Positions 46,361 to 55,280 of a stretch of DNA of 64,000 bases are shown one piece after another. The DNA is from Hyphomicrobiales bacterium (GTDB lineage: Bacteria; Pseudomonadota; Alphaproteobacteria; Rhizobiales; Rhizobiaceae). Positions within the stretch are counted from its first letter, which is position 1. Each line of letters opens with the position of its first letter. Made by a program: the position numbers and the translations under genes. The stretch lies in NCBI GenBank assembly GCA_900473205.1, contig UCLB01000010.1, positions 40,675-104,674 of the forward strand, written 5' to 3'. Under the pieces are notes generated by a model, which saw only the letters and a program-made list of their open reading frames with translations, ran no database searches and was not told where the DNA came from.

Positions 46361-46586
46361 CTTGATACCCCCCCCCAGTTTTTTAGAAATCTAAAATACA
46401 TTTTAGTTCGCGGGCAAGTAGTTTTTAAAGTTTTCCATTTGCAACTATCGGAGTGCGTTTCGCCAGTAATAGTCCCATTAACCACCCTGAACCCCACATG
46501 AACTTCACCCTCAGGGTTGGTTCAGTCCCACTGTGGCAATGTCGTGTTCAACGTTAGGGAAAAACGTGACGCAAAGGGGAACAGGC

Positions 46587-46757
46587 ATGGCAATCTTGGT
46601 ACGGCGGTTCAGCATTATCGTTTTGTTGATGGCAATTTTCGCGATGTCCTTTGCGGCGCTGGTGGTCAATCCTAACCGCAGCTTTCAGCGGGTCAATGTC
46701 GGCGCATCAATTGCCTGCCAGACGAGCCTTTCCGCAAACTGCCACATGACGCTCTAA
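46587..46757 (+). CDS. Small membrane or secreted peptide
   Basis: 56 aa. MAILVRRFSIIVLLMAIFAM forms a signal or anchor helix; the rest is short with two cysteines (ASIACQTSLSANCHMTL). AGGGGA lies 6 bases before ATG 46587. No family is recognised. Confidence 0.6.
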   Translation: MAILVRRFSIIVLLMAIFAMSFAALVVNPNRSFQRVNVGASIACQTSLSANCHMTL

Positions 46758-46782
46758 CCGCTTTACCGGGAGTTTTGCGCTT

Positions 46783-47394
46783 TCAACGCGTAGCGATTGC
46801 CGCGGCTGCCAGTGCCATAGCCGCGCCACTGATTTGATTGATACGGCGGATCGCGCGGCTATTTTGCAAGAACCTGCGGGCTTTGGATGCAAGAAATACC
46901 CATGAGAGATCGACGGCGATCAGCGTTATAAGCAGGGTTGCCAGCAATTGCGCCCAGCCCATGGCCGTTACACCCTGTATGTCGATCAATGACGGCATCA
47001 ACGTCAGATAGAACAGCATGTTTTTAGGATTGCCAATAGATATCGACAGTCCTGAAAGGAACGCCTTGAGGCCGCGTCCTCTGACAGGAAGCTCTCCCTG
47101 CGCAACATCGGGCTTTGCCGTGAACAGCGTCCAGGCTAGATAGAACAGGTAGACGACGCCCAACCATTTGATGACTTCAAACAGAACATAGAAAGTCGAA
47201 GCGAGCGCTGCCAATCCTGCGAGTGCAACGCTGAGCCAGATCGCCTCCCCAATCCAGATTGCGATCAAAAATGGCAGCACATCACGTGCGCCGCGGGACA
47301 GCACGCGTGCAACCAATGCTGCAACGGTAGGCCCGGGGCTGATGCTATCTGCAAACAGGGCTCCGGCGAAGATCAAAAGCGCCATCAAAGTCAT
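46783..47394 (-). CDS. LysE/RhtB family translocator
   Basis: 203-aa inner-membrane amino-acid exporter with about six hydrophobic segments. The N-terminal signature FADSISPGPTVAALVARVLS is the LysE motif, and ISIGNPKNMLFYLTLMPSLI is the second half-repeat. Length is typical. The exported substrate (homoserine, threonine, leucine or others) cannot be inferred. It is divergent from amn. Confidence 0.93.
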   Translation of the reverse strand: MTLMALLIFAGALFADSISPGPTVAALVARVLSRGARDVLPFLIAIWIGEAIWLSVALAGLAALASTFYVLFEVIKWLGVVYLFYLAWTLFTAKPDVAQGELPVRGRGLKAFLSGLSISIGNPKNMLFYLTLMPSLIDIQGVTAMGWAQLLATLLITLIAVDLSWVFLASKARRFLQNSRAIRRINQISGAAMALAAAAIATR

Positions 47395-47574
47395 AGCCAG
47401 ACGTTATCCGTTGCAACTGCGAAAACAAGTATTGCTAAAGGTTGTAACGCGGTTTTTTCATCGATACAGAATGGTTCGATCTGACGATCTGAAACTCCAG
47501 GAGTTTTCCGCTACTTTTTCAAACGCTCATATTTCTGTCGCTTGCCTGTCGAAATTGGCTCTCTATAATGGGCC

Positions 47575-49080
47575 ATGACAATAGCAAAGCACACGATTCC
47601 GCCCCTCGCCTTCATCACGCCGGAGCCCTTCGCGCCGCAGACTTTCACTGATCCGAAAGAGGCCGTGGATGCGTTGACGGCGCTTTATGAGCGCAACACG
47701 AATTTCCTCATCAAATCCTTCACCGATCTGGCGCAGGGCGCGCCGATCGAAGGCCGGTACCGAGCCTGTTATCCACAGGTCAGCATCGAGACATCGAGCT
47801 TCGGCCATGTGGATTCGCGCCTCTCCTACGGCCATGTCACCTCGCCCGGTGTCTACACCACCACGGTTACCCGTCCGCAGCTTTTCCGGCATTATCTGAA
47901 AGAGCAGCTCGGGCTTCTCATCAAGAACCACAGCGTTCATGTCACGGTGGCCGAATCCGCCACGCCCATTCCGCTGCATTTCGCTTTTGGTGAAGGCGCT
48001 TATGTAGAAGCGGCTGCGGCCTCCTCTCTTTCGGATGTGCCGCTGCGCGATCTGTTCGATACGCCCGACCTCAACAACACCGATGATCTGATTGCCAATG
48101 GCGAATATGATCAGGTGCCGGGAGAGCCCGCGCCGCTCGCGCCCTTTACCGCGCAACGCATCGATTATTCGCTGGCGCGCCTCAGCCATTACACAGCCAC
48201 CAGCGCCAACCATTTCCAGAACTTCGTGCTGTTCACCAATTACCAGTTCTACATCGATGAATTCGCCACATGGGCGCGCAAGATGATGGCGGATGGTGGC
48301 GAAGGCTATACGGAATTCGTGGAGCCCGGCAACATCGTGACACATGCCGGTTCTGACCGGCCCGAGACCGACATGACGCTGGGACGCCTGCCGCAGATGC
48401 CCGCCTACCACCTCAAAAAAAAGGGCCATGCGGGCATTACGCTGGTCAATATCGGCGTCGGCCCCTCCAATGCCAAGACGATCACGGACCACATCGCCGT
48501 GCTGCGCCCGCATGCCTGGCTCATGGTCGGCCACTGCGCCGGTCTGCGCAACAGCCAGCGGCTGGGCGATTATGTTCTGGCGCATGCCTATGTGCGCGAA
48601 GATCATGTTCTGGATGACGACCTGCCCGTCTGGGTGCCGATCCCGGCGCTGGCGGAAGTGCAGCTTGCGCTGGAAGGCGCAGTCGCGGAAGTCACAGGTT
48701 ACGAAGGTTTCGAGCTGAAGCGCATCATGCGCACCGGCACCGTCGCCACCATCGATAACCGCAACTGGGAACTTCGCGATCAGGCAGGACCAGTCAAGCG
48801 CCTGTCGCAATCGCGCGCCATCGCGCTCGATATGGAATCTGCCACCATTGCCGCCAACGGCTTCCGCTTCCGCGTGCCCTACGGCACCCTGCTCTGCGTT
48901 TCCGACAAGCCACTGCATGGTGAGCTGAAACTGCCGGGCATGGCGACGGAGTTCTACAAAACCCAAGTTTCTCAGCATTTGCAAATCGGCATCCGCGCTG
49001 TGCAAAAGCTCGCGGCCATGCAGAAGGAAACGCTGCATTCGCGCAAGCTGCGAAGCTTTTACGAGACGGCATTCCAGTAG
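47575..49080 (+). CDS. amn: AMP nucleosidase
   Basis: 501 aa, cleaving AMP to adenine and ribose-5-phosphate (EC 3.2.2.4) in purine turnover. It has the N-terminal AMP nucleosidase domain and a C-terminal nucleoside-phosphorylase-like domain with TLVNIGVGPSNAKTITDH, WLMVGHCAGLRNSQRLGDY and ALDMESATIAANGFRFRVPY, where DMES carries the ribose-binding Glu. Full length and intact. The ATG follows a short spacer from the divergent LysE promoter region. Confidence 0.96.
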   Translation: MTIAKHTIPPLAFITPEPFAPQTFTDPKEAVDALTALYERNTNFLIKSFTDLAQGAPIEGRYRACYPQVSIETSSFGHVDSRLSYGHVTSPGVYTTTVTRPQLFRHYLKEQLGLLIKNHSVHVTVAESATPIPLHFAFGEGAYVEAAAASSLSDVPLRDLFDTPDLNNTDDLIANGEYDQVPGEPAPLAPFTAQRIDYSLARLSHYTATSANHFQNFVLFTNYQFYIDEFATWARKMMADGGEGYTEFVEPGNIVTHAGSDRPETDMTLGRLPQMPAYHLKKKGHAGITLVNIGVGPSNAKTITDHIAVLRPHAWLMVGHCAGLRNSQRLGDYVLAHAYVREDHVLDDDLPVWVPIPALAEVQLALEGAVAEVTGYEGFELKRIMRTGTVATIDNRNWELRDQAGPVKRLSQSRAIALDMESATIAANGFRFRVPYGTLLCVSDKPLHGELKLPGMATEFYKTQVSQHLQIGIRAVQKLAAMQKETLHSRKLRSFYETAFQ

Positions 49081-49098
49081 GATTTGCGGCGGAGGTGG

Positions 49099-49134
49099 CC
49101 TTGGTGTATAGTTTCAAGAATTGGTACACCAAGG
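49099..49134. promoter_or_regulatory. VapB operator
   Basis: Perfect inverted repeat CCTTGGTGTA (49099-49108) / TACACCAAGG (49125-49134), 9 bases before vapB. Autoregulation by the VapBC complex at such dyads is the norm. Confidence 0.7.
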
Positions 49135-49143
49135 ACACCAACC

Positions 49144-49374
49144 ATGCGCACGAATATAGAACTCGATGATACGTTGATCGCGGAGGCGATGGAGATGTCT
49201 GGCCTTTCCACGAAAAAGGCGATGGTTCAGTGCGCTCTGGAAGAATATGTGCGCATCAGACGACAACGAGATGCGATAGACGCCCTTAGCGGGATGGGTT
49301 GGGAAGGCGATCTCGACGAAATGCGCAACGACTGGTCGCCCAGCGTTGATTGGGGCCTTGAAGACAGCAAATGA
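49144..49374 (+). CDS. vapB: VapB-type antitoxin
   Basis: 76 aa. The N-terminal MRTNIELDDTLIAEAMEMSG forms an RHH-type DNA-binding fold; the C-terminal half (GWEGDLDEMRNDWSPSVDW) would wrap the toxin. It is coupled to the PIN toxin by an ATGA overlap (49371-49374). A dyad lies in its promoter. Typical of VapB antitoxins that neutralise VapC. Confidence 0.9.
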   Translation: MRTNIELDDTLIAEAMEMSGLSTKKAMVQCALEEYVRIRRQRDAIDALSGMGWEGDLDEMRNDWSPSVDWGLEDSK

Positions 49375-49760
49375 TCGTTGTCGATACGTCCGTATGGATT
49401 TCTCTCATTCGTCACGCGCACAGCGATATCACGGAAAGGCTGCGATCTTATATACCAGAAGGCCTGATCATGATCGGCGATGTCATCCTGCTTGAAGTTC
49501 TTCAGGGTGCGCAGAGCGATCGTCACGCTGACATGCTGGAGCGGCAGTTTCGCGCTTTTCCTTGTGCCACAATGTCGTCGCCCGATTTGGCCGTCAAAGC
49601 CGCGATACATTATCGTCGTCTGCGCCAACGCGGAATCACCATCAGAAAAACCACCGATCTCATCATCGGCACCTACTGCATAGAACACGGCCACGCCCTG
49701 TTGCATTCCGACCGGGACTTCACGCCCATGGCGGAACATCTGGGCCTACGCATCGCCTGA
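49371..49760 (+). CDS. vapC: VapC-type PIN-domain RNase toxin
   Basis: 129 aa. PIN domain acidic residues are seen at VVDTSVWISLI (D5), DVILLEVLQG (E), KTTDLIIGTYCIEHG (D) and HSDRDFTPMA (D). VapC enzymes are Mg-dependent endoribonucleases, often cutting tRNA. Full length and intact. Cotranscribed with vapB. Confidence 0.93.
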   Translation: MIVVDTSVWISLIRHAHSDITERLRSYIPEGLIMIGDVILLEVLQGAQSDRHADMLERQFRAFPCATMSSPDLAVKAAIHYRRLRQRGITIRKTTDLIIGTYCIEHGHALLHSDRDFTPMAEHLGLRIA

Positions 49761-50732
49761 CTATTTCCGCACCCGCACGAAAAGTGCCAGAGCTGTGCCC
49801 ACCAGTGACGACACGATCACCAGCAAGTGCACGTTGACGGCGGCTTGCCCGAGCGAGGACAGAGCTGCCTCATCCGCGGCAGCGCCGAAGCCAAGGGCGC
49901 CAGCGGTGATACCTGCTGGATAAGTTCCGACGCCGCCGGGGGCGTGGATGGGCAGGACGGAGGAGAGTTCGCCGCCCAGCGCGCCGCCGAAGCCTGCGGG
50001 CAGGCTTATCTTGCCCATCAGCACCAGCACCCAGGCCAGAACGGCAATCTTGACGAACCAGTTGATGATCGTCACGCCCCAGGCGCGCGTGAAGGCGCGG
50101 CCATCAAGCGGCAGACCCGCCTGCAGTTCATGGATGATACCCTGCGCTTTCTGGGGCGCGATATGGCGGGCAAGCCGAAAGACGTAGTTCCTCGCCGCAA
50201 ATGCCACCACCGGCAAAAGTAGAAATCCGCTCCACAATATCCAGACGAATACGGCATTCTTCTCCAGCACCAGTCCAAGGCCTGCGGCGGCCAGCAGCGC
50301 GTGCAGATCGAACAGCCGCATCACCAGCAGAGCGGAGGTTCCACGCGCCAAGCGCACGTCGAATTCCTTTTTCATCAGCAGCGGAAAACTGGTTTCGCCG
50401 GAGCGGAAAGGCAGCATGACATTCAGCAGATTATGGACCTGCACCACGCGAAACAGCGGCATGAAATGGCCGCGTGTTTCCTGCGGAAAATAATCATAGA
50501 CACGCCAGGTGCGCAGCACATAAGTCGCCAGCAACAGGCCTAGCGCCAGAGTGATGGCAGCTAGCCCCGCCCCTTCCCACACCGCCAGTACCGAGCCCCA
50601 GCCCCAGACGGCCTGAATGAACGCGGCATAGGCCAGCAGAATAAGCCCCGTGAAAACGGTCATCCTGTTGCGCGAAAGCCACGAAGCTTTTGGGATATCG
50701 GGTCCGGTCATGTGGGGCATATGCCTCGTCTG
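49761..50732 (-). CDS. LPG_synthase_TM (UPF0104) flippase-like membrane protein
   Basis: About 323 aa from ATG 50711 to 336 aa from the first start (50771); I take MPHMTGPDIP at about 50732 as a compromise. It has seven to eight hydrophobic segments and the family motifs HNLLNVMLPFRSGETSFPLL and LPIHAPGGVGTYPAGIT. Related to the membrane half of MprF and to putative lipid flippases. It sits opposite a DPM-like glycosyltransferase and an ArnT-like enzyme, suggesting a role in moving a lipid-linked sugar. The exact start is uncertain. Confidence 0.82.
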   Translation of the reverse strand, partial: QTRHMPHMTGPDIPKASWLSRNRMTVFTGLILLAYAAFIQAVWGWGSVLAVWEGAGLAAITLALGLLLATYVLRTWRVYDYFPQETRGHFMPLFRVVQVHNLLNVMLPFRSGETSFPLLMKKEFDVRLARGTSALLVMRLFDLHALLAAAGLGLVLEKNAVFVWILWSGFLLLPVVAFAARNYVFRLARHIAPQKAQGIIHELQAGLPLDGRAFTRAWGVTIINWFVKIAVLAWVLVLMGKISLPAGFGGALGGELSSVLPIHAPGGVGTYPAGITAGALGFGAAADEAALSSLGQAAVNVHLLVIVSSLVGTALALFVRVRK

Positions 50733-50805
50733 GACAAACATAGCCGTGGGGTCTATCGGGCTTGCTTGCATATAATTCCGCCGCCTTCTTTAGGAGAAAG
50801 CACCC

Positions 50806-51810
50806 GTGCCGACAACTGCCGCCATTGAAAACATTATGCCCGTGGCAGAAGCGCTGGAACTGTCGGTGGTCGTGCCGATTTTCAACGAGCAGGAAAGCGT
50901 CGTTCCGCTGATCGATCGCGTCATGGAAGCCATGCTGGGTTACGCCTCTCCATGGGAACTCATTCTGGTGGATGATGGCAGCACGGATGCGACCATCGCA
51001 AATGCAAGGGAATATGTCGGCCGCGCCGGTCTCAACCTCAAGATCGTCGCCTTGCAGCGCAATTTCGGCCAGACAGCGGCCATGCAGGCAGGCATCGATG
51101 CCGCCAGGGGCCGCCTCATCGCCACGCTGGATGGCGATCTTCAGAATGACCCCAAAGACATCCCTATGCTGGTTTCGGAACTGGAGCGGCGCGAACTCGA
51201 CCTTCTGGTCGGCTGGCGCAAGAACCGGCAAGACGGGCTTTTCCTGCGCAAGGTTCCGTCCTGGATCGCCAACAGGCTGATCGGCAAGATTACCGGCGTT
51301 CGCCTGCATGATTATGGCTGCAGCCTGAAAATCTACCGTGCCTCCGTCATCAAGCAGGTCAAGCTGATGGGCGAGATGCACCGCTTCATCCCCGCCTGGG
51401 TGGCGGGCGTGGTGCCCAGCACACGCATCGGCGAAATGCCGGTCACGCATCATGCACGCCAGTTCGGCGCATCGAAATACGGCATTTCCCGCACCTTCCG
51501 GGTCATTCTCGATCTGTTGTCGGTCATGTTCTTCATGCGCTACAAGGCGCGGCCCGGCCATTTCTTCGGCTCGCTGGGCCTTGGCCTCGGCGCCCTCTCG
51601 GGCATCATCATGCTCTATCTCTTCGTCGATAAGTTTCTGCTGGGCAATGATATCGGCACACGCCCGATGCTCATGGTCGGCGTCGTGCTGCTGCTGTCCT
51701 CCGTACAGCTCATCACCACAGGCATTCTGGCGGAGATGATCGCGCGGCTCTATTACCGCGACGAACAGAACCCGAATTACATCATAGGCAAGGTCTACAC
51801 CGCGGAGTGA
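50806..51810 (+). CDS. GT2 polyprenyl-phosphate glycosyltransferase (ArnC/RgtE-like)
   Basis: 334 aa. A GT-A domain with VVVPIFNEQESV, LVDDGSTDAT and the DxD region ATLDGDLQNDP, then RKNRQDGLFLRK and two C-terminal transmembrane helices (about 235-310). It transfers a sugar from a nucleotide donor to a polyprenyl phosphate. GTG start with AGGAG 8 bases upstream. Next to an ArnT-like transferase; in rhizobia such pairs make dodecaprenyl-phosphate galacturonate for LPS (RgtE with RgtD), which is my inference here. Confidence 0.9.
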   Translation: MPTTAAIENIMPVAEALELSVVVPIFNEQESVVPLIDRVMEAMLGYASPWELILVDDGSTDATIANAREYVGRAGLNLKIVALQRNFGQTAAMQAGIDAARGRLIATLDGDLQNDPKDIPMLVSELERRELDLLVGWRKNRQDGLFLRKVPSWIANRLIGKITGVRLHDYGCSLKIYRASVIKQVKLMGEMHRFIPAWVAGVVPSTRIGEMPVTHHARQFGASKYGISRTFRVILDLLSVMFFMRYKARPGHFFGSLGLGLGALSGIIMLYLFVDKFLLGNDIGTRPMLMVGVVLLLSSVQLITTGILAEMIARLYYRDEQNPNYIIGKVYTAE

Positions 51811-51816
51811 TCGTCA

Positions 51817-53313
51817 ATGCGCAGGTATCTCTCCCGCAATCCTGATGTGATTATCTATTTGATTGCGGCCTATTACCTGCTGGCGATCCTTGTGCGTGTC
51901 GTGCGCTCTCCGGCACTGGAAGTGGATGAAACGCAGGCGGCGCTGTCGCAGTTCTTTTTCTGGGGCTACGGCTCACAGCCGCCGCTTTATCACTGGCTCC
52001 AGCTTGGCCTTGCCGAAGTGTTCGGCATGTCGATTGCGACGCTCAGCATTCTCAAGAACGCGATCCTTTTCCTCTGTTGCCTCTTTTTCTGGCTGACCGC
52101 GCGCCTGTTGACGCAGGACCGCGCCTTGAGCGGGATTGCGACGCTCGGCGTGCTGACCCTGCCGCCGATCTTCCTGATGGCGCAGCGCGATCTGACCCAT
52201 TCCATCATCGCGCTGCTGGCCGTCTCCCTGTTTCTCTATGCGTTCTTCCGCACACTGAAACAGCCGAGCCTTGGCGGATATCTGCTGGCTGGCATTGCCG
52301 TCGGCCTTGGGGCACTGTCGAAATACAATTTCGTCCTCGTTCCGCTTGCGGCCATTCTTGCCGTTCTGCCGGAAAAGGATTTGCGCGCCCGCGTGCTGGA
52401 CTGGCGCATGGCCGTGGCCGTGCTGGTGTCCGTCCTCGTGGTCCTGCCCCACGGTCTCTGGGTGCTGGAAAACATAGCAATCGCCACTGGCCAAACCATG
52501 GGCGAAATGACCGAAGGCCATGAGCACCTGTCGTTTCAAGGATTATACGGCGCGTTCGATCTGGTCGTCTCCACACTCCGCGGCTCTGCCGTCACCCTCG
52601 CCATTTTCGCCGCGCTTTTCTACCGGGATATCAAACGCATCCTGACGGCCAGCGATCAATGGACGCGGGTCACGGGGCGGATTGTGCTGCTCTGTCTTTT
52701 GATGGTTCTGGTCATCGTGCTTGCGCTGGGCGTCACCAATATCAGACAGAAATGGCTGATCGTTTATCTCATCCTGCTACCGCTCTATCTCACTCTGAAA
52801 ATCCGGGCGGCGGGCGTGGACGTAAGACCGAAGCTGCCCGGAATGCTGGCGGCCACATCGGCGCTCACCATCGGCGTACTCATCATTCTGCTGTTTCGAG
52901 GCTTGGTAACGCCCTATTACGGGCGCTACTCGCTCGTCCACGTTCCCTATGACAGATTTGCCCAAGCCGTCCGCCGCGATGGCTTTGCCGAACCGCAATA
53001 TGTCATCGCTCCCGGTGCCCTCGTCGGCGGCAATCTCAAGATGCAGTTCCCGAAGGCAACCGTCTTCATCGGCAACCCCACCACCGAAGCTCTTCCCGCA
53101 ACGTGGCCAGCAGGTGCGACCGTGCTGATTGCGGGAACAGACGATGAGGGCAAGCTACCAGAAAATCCCGGCGCAGCTCTCGCAGCACTTGCCGCACGCT
53201 CATCGCTGCCACCGCCAACGGATATCCGACATGTGGAAGTCTCCTATGCCGGTGGCGATGGCGAGAAAAAGCACGCCTTCTATTACGCCTGGACCGTGAT
53301 CGGGCCGAAGTGA
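51817..53313 (+). CDS. GT39/GT83-type membrane glycosyltransferase (ArnT/RgtD-like)
   Basis: 498 aa with about 11 hydrophobic helices. The catalytic acidic pair is in SPALEVDETQAALSQ and the adjacent FWGYGSQPPLYHWLQ loop is typical of ArnT/PMT-fold enzymes. It would use the lipid-linked sugar made by the gene before it, 6 bases upstream, to modify lipid A or core LPS on the periplasmic side. The C-terminal periplasmic domain ends KKHAFYYAWTVIG. Confidence 0.88.
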   Translation: MRRYLSRNPDVIIYLIAAYYLLAILVRVVRSPALEVDETQAALSQFFFWGYGSQPPLYHWLQLGLAEVFGMSIATLSILKNAILFLCCLFFWLTARLLTQDRALSGIATLGVLTLPPIFLMAQRDLTHSIIALLAVSLFLYAFFRTLKQPSLGGYLLAGIAVGLGALSKYNFVLVPLAAILAVLPEKDLRARVLDWRMAVAVLVSVLVVLPHGLWVLENIAIATGQTMGEMTEGHEHLSFQGLYGAFDLVVSTLRGSAVTLAIFAALFYRDIKRILTASDQWTRVTGRIVLLCLLMVLVIVLALGVTNIRQKWLIVYLILLPLYLTLKIRAAGVDVRPKLPGMLAATSALTIGVLIILLFRGLVTPYYGRYSLVHVPYDRFAQAVRRDGFAEPQYVIAPGALVGGNLKMQFPKATVFIGNPTTEALPATWPAGATVLIAGTDDEGKLPENPGAALAALAARSSLPPPTDIRHVEVSYAGGDGEKKHAFYYAWTVIGPK

Positions 53314-53316
53314 CGC

Positions 53317-53787
53317 TTAGGCCTTTTTCACCGAAGCCTCGACCCGGATTGGGAAATTCACTGAATTGGCGATGAAGCATTTCTCATGCGCGTCTTCGTG
53401 CAGTTCCAGCGCAGTCTGCGGGTCGCCCTTGGAGATGGTGACGACGGGTTTCAGCACCACTTCGGTGAAGTGCCCTGCCCCGTCCTTGCGAAGCACCATG
53501 GCGCCTTCCGGCTCATCCACATAGTCGGTCACGACTACGCCGGAAACGGCGCAGAAATGCAGGTACCACAGCTTGTGGCAGGCAGAGACGGAGGCGAGCA
53601 GCAGCTCTTCCGGGTTCCAACGGGCGGCATCGCCGCGAAAGGCGGGGTCGGAAGAGCCCGCAATGTCGGGCTTGCCGTCTGCCGAAATCACATGTGACCG
53701 CTCATATTCGCGGTAGCCGGATGTGCCGGTGCCTGTGTTGCCGGTCCAGGTAATCTGAACCCTGTAGTGATGCTCTGCGTCTGCCAC
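53317..53787 (-). CDS. OsmC/Ohr family protein
   Basis: 156 aa from a GTG at 53787. Conserved first cysteine in LLLASVSACHKLWYL, with the second in HEKCFIANSVNFPI, the arrangement of OsmC peroxidases. An open frame continues to 53940 but overlaps the aminotransferase and is not needed. It begins 5 bases after the aminotransferase gene ends, so they form an operon. Confidence 0.9.
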   Translation of the reverse strand: MADAEHHYRVQITWTGNTGTGTSGYREYERSHVISADGKPDIAGSSDPAFRGDAARWNPEELLLASVSACHKLWYLHFCAVSGVVVTDYVDEPEGAMVLRKDGAGHFTEVVLKPVVTISKGDPQTALELHEDAHEKCFIANSVNFPIRVEASVKKA

Positions 53788-53792
53788 GTCTT

Positions 53793-55181
53793 CTATGTCC
53801 TTGCTGTGTGCGCCAAGTGGTCCAGCCCCTTGCGCAATGTCTCGATGATCTGATCGACTTCCGACCTGACGATGGTAAAGGCAGGCGACGCCAGCATGCG
53901 GTCGCCGGTGGCGCGCATGACGAGCCCGTTTTCCAGGCAATGGTTGCGCACCAGCGTACCGATATCGTCGGGCTTGTCGAAGCGTTTGCGGGTTGCCTTG
54001 TCCGCCGTCAGTTGCAGCCCGCCGATGAGGCCGACAGTGACCGCCTCACCCACCACGGCATGATCCAGCAGGCTTTCCCAGCCTTGCCGGAAATAGGGGC
54101 CGATGTCGTCGCGCACCCGCTCCACCAGCCCCTCATCCTCGATGATCCGCAAGTTTTCGAGCGCAGCAGCAGCGCAGACCGGGTGCCCGGAATAGGTGAA
54201 GCCGTGGTTGAAATCGCCCACTTCGGTCAACATCACCTCTGCCACGCGGTCAGAGACCAGCACACCACCAATGGGCAGGTAACCCGAAGACAGGCCCTTC
54301 GCTATGGGCGCCAGATCCGGCTCATAGCCGAAATGCTGATAGCCAAACCACGATCCCAACCGCCCGAAGCCGCAGATCACTTCGTCCGACACCAACAGAA
54401 TGTTGCGCGCCCTGCAGATGCGGGCAATCTCCGGCCAATAGGTCTCCGGCGGCACGATGACCCCGCCCGCGCCCTGAATGGGCTCGGCCACGAATGCGGC
54501 GACATTCTCCTCGCCAAGTTCATCGATCTTGGCCTCCAGCTCCCGCGCGACCTTCAGGCCGAATTCGGCAGGCGTCAGGTTACCACCCTCGGCATACCAG
54601 TAGGGCTGGCCGATATGGGAAACACCTTCAATAGGCAGATTGCCCTGCTCGTGCATCCACGTCATGCCACCCAGCGAAGCGCCCGCCACGGTGGAGCCGT
54701 GATAGCCGTTACGTCGCGCAATGACCTGCGTTTTGGTCGGGTGGCCCAGCGCCTTCCAGTAGACCCGCGCCATGCGAAACCACGTATCGGTGGCCTCGGA
54801 ACCGGAATTGGTGAAGAACACATGGTTCATGTGCGGCCCGGCATGGGACGCGATCTTCTGCGCCAGCAGTGTCGCAGGCGGCGTCGTGGTGCCGAAAAAG
54901 GCGTTGTAATAGGGCAGTTCATTCATCTGCCGGGAAACGGCGTCCGTGATTTCGCGACGGCCATAACCGATATTGACGCACCACAGACCAGCAAAGGCAT
55001 CCAGATATTTCTTGCCGGTGCTGTCGTAAATGAACACGCCTTCGGCCCGCTCTATGATGCGGGTGCCGGTGGCGTTCAGCTTGCCCATGTCGGAAAAGGG
55101 ATGCAGATGGTGAGCGGCGTCGATGGCGGCGAGGTTTGAGATCATCCCGGCATTTTCGTTCATCGCGTCATGCACTCCCAT
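53793..55181 (-). CDS. Class III omega-aminotransferase
   Basis: 462-aa PLP enzyme. Elements: FTNSGSEATDTWFRMARVYW, RNGYHGSTVAGASLGG, VSDEVICGFGRLGSWFG (Asp), and the Schiff-base lysine in PIAKGLSSGYLPIG. It resembles putrescine-, taurine- or beta-alanine-pyruvate transaminases (SpuC type). Start either ATG 55181 or ATG 55163 (GGAG 11 bases upstream). It leads an operon with the osmC-like gene. Confidence 0.92.
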   Translation of the reverse strand: MGVHDAMNENAGMISNLAAIDAAHHLHPFSDMGKLNATGTRIIERAEGVFIYDSTGKKYLDAFAGLWCVNIGYGRREITDAVSRQMNELPYYNAFFGTTTPPATLLAQKIASHAGPHMNHVFFTNSGSEATDTWFRMARVYWKALGHPTKTQVIARRNGYHGSTVAGASLGGMTWMHEQGNLPIEGVSHIGQPYWYAEGGNLTPAEFGLKVARELEAKIDELGEENVAAFVAEPIQGAGGVIVPPETYWPEIARICRARNILLVSDEVICGFGRLGSWFGYQHFGYEPDLAPIAKGLSSGYLPIGGVLVSDRVAEVMLTEVGDFNHGFTYSGHPVCAAAALENLRIIEDEGLVERVRDDIGPYFRQGWESLLDHAVVGEAVTVGLIGGLQLTADKATRKRFDKPDDIGTLVRNHCLENGLVMRATGDRMLASPAFTIVRSEVDQIIETLRKGLDHLAHTART

Positions 55182-55280
55182 TGGCGTTTATGGGTGCAAC
55201 ATGGCCGGGGCGGCGGCAATTTGCAAGGCCGCCGCATCATGTCCCACGCCTCTGTGAACAGAGGTGAGAGGTCAGCAATA

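Noticed and set aside
46480..46522. Inverted repeat AACCACCCTGA / TCAGGGTTGGTT as terminator
   Set aside because: Long loop and no T-run; it lies upstream, not downstream, of a gene, so I do not call it a terminator.
47563..49038. Long minus-strand frame opposite amn
   Set aside because: Antisense shadow of a high-GC gene; composition is typical of out-of-frame translation. The same applies to frames opposite phoX (40872-42743) and opposite the porins (8846-10039).
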